Assembly (NCBI GenBank): GCA_037139575.1
Contig: JBAXGD010000020.1
Location: forward strand, 1 to 6,662
Reading direction: 5' to 3'
DNA length: 6,662 nt
Source: CAIYEO01 sp037139575
Lineage (GTDB): Bacteria; Patescibacteriota; Saccharimonadia; Saccharimonadales; UBA4665
Under the pieces are notes generated by a model. It saw only the letters and a list, made by a program, of their open reading frames with translations. It ran no database searches and had not been told where the DNA came from. Positions 1 to 4,641 of the stretch are shown here, one piece after another; position 1 is the stretch's first letter, and each line of letters begins with the position of its first letter. A program made the position numbers and the translations under genes.

Positions 1-120
1 CAGGGACTTACTCCATACATTGGTCAGTTTGTTTCAGCTGGATTCTTCACTGTATGGAACTTTTACTGGTATAAGCTATGGGTATTTAAAAAACGCTCTA
101 GAAAGAAAGGTAAAAAATAA
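1..120 (+). CDS. C-terminus of a GtrA-like membrane protein (partial, 5' end outside window)
   Basis: The first reading frame is open from base 1 to a TAA at 118-120 and gives 39 residues. These run from QGLTPYIGQFVSAG through FFTVWNFYWYKLWVF to a basic tail, KKRSRKKGKK. The hydrophobic stretch followed by a WNF...LWVF pattern and a short lysine/arginine end resembles the last transmembrane helix of GtrA-family proteins. That family consists of small four-helix membrane proteins linked to moving lipid-linked sugars or to cell-surface polysaccharide modification. Only the last helix is visible, so the family call rests on this short motif. The stop lies one base before the GTG of the next gene, which suggests a shared transcript. 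Another multi-pass membrane protein with a basic tail is possible. Confidence 0.62.
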   Translation, partial: QGLTPYIGQFVSAGFFTVWNFYWYKLWVFKKRSRKKGKK

Positions 121-121
121 A

Positions 122-577
122 GTGGAACAAAAAACTAGGCCAACTAAAAAACAAAAAGAATTATTAGAATTTATAGAAGGATTCATCAACCAGCATGGCT
201 ATAGTCCAAGCTACAGGGAAATAATGACCGGACTAAACTATAATTCAGTGGCAACAGTATCGCTTCATGTAAATAACCTTATTAAAAGAGGACATTTGCT
301 TAAAAGAGATCACTCAGCAAGATCATTAGAAGTTGCCAGTCCAGCCGAAAATCCGAAGATAACCACTAATACCGTTAAGCCAGCTGAAGAAAAATGGTTG
401 ATAGAAAAGATAAATCATTTTTTTAAGCAAGTTGAGCAGGCTTCAGTTATGGAACAAGCTAAGATCGATGAATTATATGTACTGGTTGGAACACTCCGGG
501 TCTTAAATATGGATGGAGCCGCTAGCGGTTTCCTGGACCGATTAAACAAGATAACAGCCAAGACAACTAACGACTAG
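122..577 (+). CDS. LexA-type winged-helix DNA-binding protein lacking the peptidase domain
   Basis: This 151-residue protein has an N-terminal half (residues about 5-72) that follows the LexA DNA-binding domain closely: TKKQKELLEFIEGFINQHGY, then SPSYREI, NSVATVSLHVNNLIKRGHL and a final ARSLEV strand. In E. coli LexA the equivalent elements recognise the SOS box. Residues 86-151 are a charged helical region (EEKWLIEKINHFFKQVEQ, then KIDELYVLVGTLRVLNM) that could mediate dimerisation. There is no S24 peptidase domain, no Ala-Gly cleavage site and no Ser/Lys dyad, so RecA-stimulated self-cleavage is not expected. The GTG at 122 is chosen because the domain starts right after it, AAAGG at 106-110 lies 11 bases upstream, and the upstream part of the frame lies inside the GtrA-like gene. 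It is probably a repressor; its targets are unknown. A regulated promoter may lie just downstream. Confidence 0.82.
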   Translation: MEQKTRPTKKQKELLEFIEGFINQHGYSPSYREIMTGLNYNSVATVSLHVNNLIKRGHLLKRDHSARSLEVASPAENPKITTNTVKPAEEKWLIEKINHFFKQVEQASVMEQAKIDELYVLVGTLRVLNMDGAASGFLDRLNKITAKTTND

Positions 578-591
578 ACAGCTGGCTATGC

Positions 592-620
592 TTGACTTTT
601 ATAAGCATTAGTGCTATCAT
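592..620 (+). promoter_or_regulatory. Sigma70-type promoter with TSS predicted at the start codon
   Basis: TTGACT (592-597) and TATCAT (615-620) are separated by exactly 17 bases. The predicted transcription start, about 7 bases after the -10 box, falls on or next to the ATG at 627, so the transcript would be leaderless. No SD is seen before that ATG. The spacer carries a 12-base imperfect palindrome, AGCATTAGTGCT (604-615), which touches the -10 box and could be an operator. Confidence 0.72.
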
Positions 621-626
621 AAGAAA

Positions 627-1007
627 ATGACAACAACAAAAGAAACAAACCAACAAGAAAACATAACACCTTTTGACTCAGTAAATGGGTTTATTGATAA
701 TGGCTTTATGACAAAGGAAGAATCCTCAACCATTATTAAAATGCCATTAGACCAAAGACAAGAATTATTGGAAAAATTAAGAAGCGAGAGAGATAGAGAA
801 GAACTAGAAGAGGGAATGAGACCAAGACTTGATTGGATTGCTACTCAATTAGGAAAAACTATGATTGATAAAGATGTTTTTAGTGAATACTCCACATCCA
901 GACCGAAAATGGCTGTTTACAAAGCCGGAATGAGTGGATACGTTTATGATGACGGTAGACACTCTACAGCACTATCCTCAAATGGTCCTACGCCTAACGC
1001 TAGATAA
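627..1007 (+). CDS. Hypothetical 126-residue soluble protein
   Basis: I do not recognise this protein. It starts with a polar Thr/Gln/Asn-rich segment (residues 1-14). A helical, strongly charged middle follows (about 28-75), including LDQRQELLEKLRSERDREEL, and then a Tyr/Gly/Ser-rich tail around YKAGMSGYVYDDGRHS and SNGPTPNAR. There are no cysteines, signal peptide or membrane helix, so it is probably cytosolic. The ATG at 627 is the first in frame and sits 6 bases after a good -10 box. There is no SD, which fits leaderless translation. It has its own promoter and is followed by the cobalamin riboswitch leader of the next gene, so it is probably a single-gene unit. The preceding regulator may control it. 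Confidence 0.75.
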   Translation: MTTTKETNQQENITPFDSVNGFIDNGFMTKEESSTIIKMPLDQRQELLEKLRSERDREELEEGMRPRLDWIATQLGKTMIDKDVFSEYSTSRPKMAVYKAGMSGYVYDDGRHSTALSSNGPTPNAR

Positions 1008-1045
1008 TTCTTTATTAGAATATGTTAATATTAAATTAGTTAACA

Positions 1046-1158
1046 ATTAAATAGCTGGAAATCGGTGTGAATCCGATACTGTGCCGCAACTGTAAGTTCG
1101 CTCGCGAACAAAGTCAGATACAGCTTTTAAATGGAACGATCTTATTCCCGAGCAGGAA
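1046..1158 (+). ncRNA. Cobalamin (B12) riboswitch aptamer
   Basis: The conserved cobalamin-riboswitch core is present in order. TAGCTGGAA (1052-1060) corresponds to the family's TAGGGAA. Next comes the hairpin ATCGG/CCGAT (1061-1065 with 1073-1077) with a GTGAAT-like loop. The hallmark GCCGCAACTGTAA is at 1083-1095, followed by a short hairpin GTTCG/CGAAC (1096-1100 with 1105-1109). The B12-box AGTCAGATACAGC (1112-1124) closes the core. AGCTG (1053-1057) pairs with CAGCT (1121-1125), and the closing stem extends out to 1046 and 1132 with 10 of 12 positions paired. A further hairpin, TTCC/GGAA (1145-1148 with 1155-1158), has a loop holding CGAGC, complementary to GCTCG at 1100-1104. This resembles the kissing-loop arrangement of the family. 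The peripheral domains are minimal, as in compact variants, so which cobalamin form it prefers cannot be read from here. Confidence 0.9.
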
Positions 1159-1176
1159 GAAATAGGTTGGATGGGT

Positions 1177-1232
1177 ACACCTACACTTAAAATCCTACTT
1201 CGGTATAAGAGGAAAAAGTGTAGGTGTTTTTT
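1177..1232 (+). terminator. Riboswitch expression platform: intrinsic terminator that also covers the SD
   Basis: ACACCTACACTT (1177-1188) pairs perfectly with AAGTGTAGGTGT (1216-1227), a 12-bp stem. Inside it, TCCT(A)CTT can pair with AAGAGGA. Six T residues (1227-1232) follow, which is a classic intrinsic terminator, and the ATG of the next gene begins at 1233. AGGTG (1222-1226) is the best SD for that ATG, with a 6-base spacer made of the U-tract. It is locked in the 3' arm against CACCT (1178-1182). The same hairpin could therefore stop transcription and, in any read-through RNA, hide the ribosome site. Confidence 0.85.
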
Positions 1233-2630
1233 ATGGAAAATCTAACTATGGAGAGGCCAAGAGTTGTTGAGCTAGACACTCGTCTTCTTAGTGAGGTTGA
1301 TCATTTAAATCGTCTTAGAAACATTGACGCTACCTATGAACATAGAGACTTAAAAGAAATTCATGAAAATCTAGTAACTGCAGTCAAAGAAGCTGCTGTT
1401 CCATTCGCAGTATCAACCACTCACCAGGAATATAGAGATGGAACTTTTTACTGGCTAGATCAAAGACCTGAAGATGTGGCTTTCTCGGGATATAATTTTC
1501 ATTCCCATGAATCGGCAATAGCTAGAGTTGATGTTGAGGTTGAAGAAGCGCTTGATGTTAATCTAAATTTGAGACCAGGGATTTTCAAAATATTTATTTC
1601 TCCTAGGATGAGTGAAGTTGATGCACCTTATGAAATTGCAAAAAAAGAACATCTTGGCGACGATGACCAGATAAGAATTCACGGACTTAATATGAATCCT
1701 GATGGATCAATTGAAGGCAAGTTTATGCAATCAATTCTGCTTAGAGACATACCTCTATCTGCATGGTTTGCAATGCTCAACGACCCAAATAATATTTTTG
1801 GTAAGTCGCTTAATGTTGATGATGATGGATCTGCTCTAACTGTTATGAAGACACATTCTCAGCTCGAAATATCTGAAGTCGACCTTCCCGGTGGAGTTTT
1901 AGATATCGCAAGAGCTGTCTTGCCATATATTGAAGAAGACAAAAGGCAAATTGTTGAGGCTCAGCTTGATTTATTTGATGCTGATCAAAATGAGATACAT
2001 GAAAAAGCAGAGGCAATTGCAACAAGGTGGCTCGATTTTGAAATTCAATTGTCTGAAAGTTTAAATAGTGGATATGCAACAGAAGAAATAACCAACTTTA
2101 TTGCAAGTCTATCTAATTCATGGAGCAATCGCTTCAATTCCTTAATTAAAGAAAATGTCGATACTCTCGGGCAACTCAGAATGAACAGGGAGATTGCAGC
2201 GGAGCTTGAGAAGGCTAAGCGTAACACTCTATGGGTGAGTGCCGCTGTAAGTATAGGTAATGAAAAAATTATCAATAAAATTGGCCAGGAATCAGCTAGA
2301 AGAATAATTGAAAACGAAGAGCGCATAAAGGCCTTAATAGATGATCCTGAAGCCGATATTCAAAAGATTAATATTATATCTAATCAGAATAACAATATGA
2401 TTGCTGGATATAATATTGAAATTGGTGGTGGGTGCGCCGGAAATACAGTTGGATCCTTTTCTATGCTCGAAATGATAGATTTATTTGCCAACAGGCGAGA
2501 AAACTGGAAGTGGACTCAAGGTGTTTGTATAATGGGTAGCTGTGCAAAAAAAGGGGAAACAGTACTTGTAGGTCCTTGCAGCATATGTAGATCGTGTCAG
2601 GACAAATTCGATAGAATTGTTAAAACATAA
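1233..2630 (+). CDS. Unrecognised 465-residue protein with Cys-rich C-terminus, under B12 riboswitch control
   Basis: I cannot assign a family. The protein is acidic and apparently soluble, with no signal peptide or membrane helix. Residues 1-200 look like mixed alpha/beta structure, including HQEYRDGTFYWLDQRPEDV and NLNLRPGIFKIFISPRM. Residues about 225-385 are long charged helices that could form a coiled coil. A glycine-rich GGGCAGN element has Cys401. The last 35 residues hold Cys432, 437, 449, 452 and 455, spaced C-x4-C-x11-C-x2-C-x2-C, as in a structural zinc or other metal site. The ATG at 1233 is preferred because AGGTG lies 6 bases upstream. An in-frame GTG at 1224 (AAGAGG 11 bases upstream) and an ATG at 1248 are alternatives. 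The riboswitch implies that expression changes with cobalamin, so a role in using, obtaining or replacing B12 is a reasonable guess. Nothing in the sequence shows cobalamin binding. Confidence 0.85.
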   Translation: MENLTMERPRVVELDTRLLSEVDHLNRLRNIDATYEHRDLKEIHENLVTAVKEAAVPFAVSTTHQEYRDGTFYWLDQRPEDVAFSGYNFHSHESAIARVDVEVEEALDVNLNLRPGIFKIFISPRMSEVDAPYEIAKKEHLGDDDQIRIHGLNMNPDGSIEGKFMQSILLRDIPLSAWFAMLNDPNNIFGKSLNVDDDGSALTVMKTHSQLEISEVDLPGGVLDIARAVLPYIEEDKRQIVEAQLDLFDADQNEIHEKAEAIATRWLDFEIQLSESLNSGYATEEITNFIASLSNSWSNRFNSLIKENVDTLGQLRMNREIAAELEKAKRNTLWVSAAVSIGNEKIINKIGQESARRIIENEERIKALIDDPEADIQKINIISNQNNNMIAGYNIEIGGGCAGNTVGSFSMLEMIDLFANRRENWKWTQGVCIMGSCAKKGETVLVGPCSICRSCQDKFDRIVKT

Positions 2631-2632
2631 GC

Positions 2633-2661
2633 TTGACACTGGAATTCATTTCGATTAAGAT
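2633..2661 (+). promoter_or_regulatory. Consensus sigma70 promoter immediately after the Cys-tail gene
   Basis: TTGACA (2633-2638), a 17-base spacer and TAAGAT (2656-2661) form one of the best promoters in the window. It begins 2 bases after the preceding stop codon. Transcription would start near 2668 and run into an A-rich stretch with a possible 30-codon frame, converging on the DsbA-like gene on the other strand. It cannot serve any large gene on the + strand before 3621. Confidence 0.7.
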
Positions 2662-2770
2662 ATCTTTACTTCTATAAGCAATCAATATATTGCTAATAAA
2701 GAGACAAAAAGAGGAAATAAAAAAAAGTAATCAATAAATTATATTGAGCTACAAAAAAAACGGAGTGGAA

Positions 2771-2863
2771 ATGTTAATAAAAATAAAAATGACACAATCA
2801 AAAGCTACTAATGTTTCTGTAAGAGTACAGAAACCTGAATGGCGAAAATTCCTAGTCTACTAG
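2771..2863 (+). CDS. Possible 30-residue peptide
   Basis: An ATG at 2771 opens a 30-codon frame ending in TAG at 2861-2863. The peptide is very basic: MLIKIKMTQSKATNV, then SVRVQKPEWRKFLVY. GGAG (2762-2765) lies 5 bases upstream, a usable SD, and the consensus promoter at 2633-2661 would give a leader of about 100 bases rich in A. The frame contains a perfect 9-bp inverted repeat (2813-2834) and its stop lies within the hairpin shared with the DsbA-like gene. I recognise no family, and a frame this short can arise by chance. The alternative is a non-coding RNA of about 200 bases from the same promoter. Confidence 0.4.
   Translation: MLIKIKMTQSKATNVSVRVQKPEWRKFLVY
2813..2834. repeat. Perfect 9-bp inverted repeat
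   Basis: GTTTCTGTA (2813-2821) and TACAGAAAC (2826-2834) are perfect inverted copies around an AGAG loop. No T-tract follows on either strand, so it is a poor intrinsic terminator. It may be an RNA hairpin in the transcript from the 2633-2661 promoter or a protein-binding palindrome. Confidence 0.75.
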
Positions 2864-2867
2864 GAAT
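2848..2867 (-). terminator. Intrinsic terminator of the DsbA-like gene, possibly bidirectional
   Basis: ATTCCTAG (2848-2855) and CTAGGAAT (2860-2867) form an 8-bp perfect stem with a TCTA loop. On the - strand it directly follows the TAG of the DsbA-like gene and is followed by TTTT, giving a short terminator. On the + strand it is followed by CTATTTCTT, a weaker U-rich tail, so it may also end the short transcript coming the other way. Confidence 0.62.
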
Positions 2868-3533
2868 CTATTTCTTAGCTTGCTTATCTATAGCTGCTTG
2901 AATGATTGATGAGAAACTATCAACAGTCGCTTGCGGCTTGATTTGCTTGCCATTAAGAAAGAATGCTGGAGTAGCTTCTTCTGCACCGGTTTTAGCGAAA
3001 TCATTACGGTCACCATTTATAAGATCATTCACCGTTGAACTGGTGTAGTAGTTATCAAATTTAGCCTGATCGAGTCCAAGTTGTTTAGCAAATGCATCAA
3101 AGTAAGGCACAGGATTTTGTGCGGTTACCCAGCTAGCCTGTTTCTTGTTATTTAAATAAGAAATATTAGTTTCATATAGTATTCCGTGCATTTCCTTGAA
3201 TTTGCCCATTTGACCGGCTGCTTCGGCTGCTCTTGCTGCTGCAAATGCATTTTGGTGAATTTGGGTTAAAGGTAGGTGTTTGAATTGAAAGAATACCTGA
3301 TCATTAAATTTTTGCTGTACTTGGCCTACGATTGGATAATACTGTGCACAGTAAGGACATTCATAGTCACCATATTCAATTAATGTAATCCCGGCAGATC
3401 CTTTGCCTTCAATATGATTACTTCCAGACAAAGAAGAATTGGACTTATTGCCGTTTGAGCCTGACGATAACTTATATGTAACCCCAAGACCAACCATGAT
3501 TGCTATTAATATAATCCAGAATCTTTTACTCAT
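2868..3533 (-). CDS. DsbA-like thiol-disulfide oxidoreductase, membrane-anchored
   Basis: This 221-residue protein has a thioredoxin fold with a DsbA-type helical insertion. Residues 5-20 are a hydrophobic signal anchor, followed by a Ser/Gly/Asn-rich linker to about residue 45. The catalytic motif is Cys59-Pro-Tyr-Cys62 within EYGDYECPYC, and the cis-proline is Pro189 in EEATPAFFLNGK. This layout matches the extracytoplasmic BdbD/DsbA group (thioredoxin_4-like). These enzymes put disulfide bonds into exported proteins and are usually re-oxidised by DsbB or VKOR, neither of which is in the window. The ATG has a strong SD, AAGGAG, 4 bases upstream. It is divergent from the CNNM-like gene and ends at a hairpin terminator. 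Confidence 0.92.
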   Translation of the reverse strand: MSKRFWIILIAIMVGLGVTYKLSSGSNGNKSNSSLSGSNHIEGKGSAGITLIEYGDYECPYCAQYYPIVGQVQQKFNDQVFFQFKHLPLTQIHQNAFAAARAAEAAGQMGKFKEMHGILYETNISYLNNKKQASWVTAQNPVPYFDAFAKQLGLDQAKFDNYYTSSTVNDLINGDRNDFAKTGAEEATPAFFLNGKQIKPQATVDSFSSIIQAAIDKQAKK

Positions 3534-3561
3534 CGTACTCCTTAATAATTATCTTCTTAAT

Positions 3562-3591
3562 ATTATAACCGACTTACTTCTTTACTTCCAA
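3562..3591 (-). promoter_or_regulatory. Probable promoter of the DsbA-like gene
   Basis: Read on the - strand, TATAAT (plus-strand 3562-3567) is a perfect -10 box. TTGGAA (3586-3591) is a partial -35 at 18 bases. Transcription would start near 3555 and give a leader of about 20 bases carrying the AAGGAG site. The 87-base divergent gap holds this and the start signals of the gene to the right. Confidence 0.6.
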
Positions 3592-3608
3592 AAAAACCCG
3601 ACTCATCG

Positions 3609-3614
3609 TAGTAT
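3609..3614 (+). promoter_or_regulatory. Possible -10 box for a leaderless CNNM-like gene
   Basis: TAGTAT lies 6 bases before the ATG at 3621, the same geometry as the promoter at 592-620. There is no SD before this ATG. A convincing -35 is missing: TTCCAA at 3586-3591 is 17 bases upstream but matches the consensus at only three positions. Treat it as tentative. Confidence 0.35.
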
Positions 3615-3620
3615 ATAAGT

Positions 3621-4607
3621 ATGAGCAGTTTATTGCTGACCCTAACACTTTTATTTATATCAACCTACCTCATTCTAATTCTGTCTGCGTATAAATTTCT
3701 TTCTGTTAACGAATACAAAAGACGAGCCAGAAGAACAGACAAAGAGGCAAGCAACATATATCAGGTACTTCTTTATGGTAGGCAACTAGATTTAGTTTTT
3801 TGGCTGATTATTGGTGCCCTAACAAGCTGGTCAATGTTAGCACTAGAAGGGCATTTACCATTTTTCTTAACAATAATTTTATTCGCAGCTTACTTTAGTT
3901 TTGTATATGGAGTTCTTGTTGGACAAAAAACCAAGCTAGGATTAATATCTGCAAAAAAGATTTCTCCATTTGTAAGTAAAACTATGAGCTTTATTCAACC
4001 AGTCATAGGTAGAATTTTGCCACTCAATCACCAGAATATAATTGAGCAGAAAATATATGAAGTTGAAGATTTGCTAAGCTTTCTCAAGGAGCAAAAGGTT
4101 GCTGTTCATAACCGGATAGATACTGATGTGATAAGTCGAGCAATCGAATCAATTCTATTTAAAGAAAAGCTTGTCGAATCAAGTATGACCCACATTGATC
4201 AAGTTACTCAAGTAGATATCAAGGATGACATTGGTCCAGTATTGCTTGAAGAGCTTCATAGTAGTGGCCATTCTTTTTTCCCGGTATATGAGAGTAAGAA
4301 AAATAATATTGTAGGTGGCCTATATATATCGGATATTTTGGAAGTCAAAAAAGGCGGCAAAATAAAAGATCATGTTAATAAGGATGTTTTCTATATTCAT
4401 AAGGAAAGCACTCTTAACGATGTTATAACCGCAATTGTTAAAACGAACCAAAATAAATTCATGGCTATAGACAACACCGAAGCAATTGTTGGGCTAATTA
4501 CGGCTTCAGATGTTTTCAAGCAAATCATAGGAGTAATTAATCCCTCAGATCTTGAAAACTACACTAATCCAGAAGATGTGATTTCTCAATTTAGTAAGAA
4601 TCATTGA
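3621..4607 (+). CDS. CNNM/CorC-like membrane protein with paired CBS domains
   Basis: The N-terminal part of this 328-residue protein has three hydrophobic helices (about 4-24, 56-76 and 80-100), like a short DUF21/CNNM transmembrane domain. A cytosolic helical linker (about 140-185) follows, then two CBS motifs at about 186-242 and 250-305. The first reads MTHIDQVTQVDI ... SGHSFFPVYESKKNNIVGGLYISDIL, which closely matches the CorC/HlyC pattern. The second ends in AIVGLITASDVFKQ. CBS pairs bind adenine nucleotides and gate transport; CNNM and CorC proteins are linked to magnesium or cobalt efflux. The C-terminal CorC_HlyC domain found in many relatives is absent, because the protein stops soon after CBS2. 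The first helical region also looks shorter than the usual DUF21. There is no SD before the ATG, and it ends with tandem TGA codons 34 bases before aspS. Confidence 0.85.
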   Translation: MSSLLLTLTLLFISTYLILILSAYKFLSVNEYKRRARRTDKEASNIYQVLLYGRQLDLVFWLIIGALTSWSMLALEGHLPFFLTIILFAAYFSFVYGVLVGQKTKLGLISAKKISPFVSKTMSFIQPVIGRILPLNHQNIIEQKIYEVEDLLSFLKEQKVAVHNRIDTDVISRAIESILFKEKLVESSMTHIDQVTQVDIKDDIGPVLLEELHSSGHSFFPVYESKKNNIVGGLYISDILEVKKGGKIKDHVNKDVFYIHKESTLNDVITAIVKTNQNKFMAIDNTEAIVGLITASDVFKQIIGVINPSDLENYTNPEDVISQFSKNH

Positions 4608-4634
4608 TGAAAAATCCACCAGAGGTGGTAGAAT
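4604..4634 (+). promoter_or_regulatory. Hairpin and possible promoter before aspS
   Basis: CCACC (4616-4620) and GGTGG (4624-4628) form a 5-bp GC-rich inverted repeat with an AGA loop. TAGAAT (4629-4634) follows and stands 7 bases before the aspS ATG. Two readings compete. If TTGATG (4604-4609, spacer 19) and TAGAAT are a promoter, the aspS RNA is leaderless and the repeat is a DNA operator. If aspS is read through from upstream, GAGGTGG (4622-4628) is a distant SD, 13 bases from the ATG, that the hairpin could hide. Confidence 0.4.
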
Positions 4635-4641
4635 AAAAAAC

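Noticed and set aside
20..121. Upstream TTG start extending the LexA-type protein by 34 residues
   Set aside because: This stretch is the reading frame of the GtrA-like C-terminus. The LexA domain begins only after the GTG at 122, which has AAAGG upstream.
1007..1021. Hairpin ATTCT/AGAAT after the 126-residue gene as a terminator
   Set aside because: It has only 5 AT-rich pairs and no T-tract, too weak to call.
1224..1232. GTG at 1224 as the start of the riboswitch-controlled gene
   Set aside because: It lies within the terminator stem. The ATG at 1233 has a better SD distance (AGGTG, 6 bases). AAGAGG at 11 bases leaves it possible but less likely.
1843..2326. Two open frames on the - strand inside the Cys-tail gene
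   Set aside because: They lie opposite a long coding frame and have no SD, promoter or recognisable protein features.
4605..4610. UGA read as glycine (Gracilibacteria/SR1 code)
   Set aside because: The CNNM-like gene ends at tandem TGA TGA just after its second CBS domain, and no other frame here needs UGA to be coding.
4600..4641. T-box leader in front of aspS
   Set aside because: The gap is only 34 bases, far too short for a T-box, and no T-box core sequence is present.
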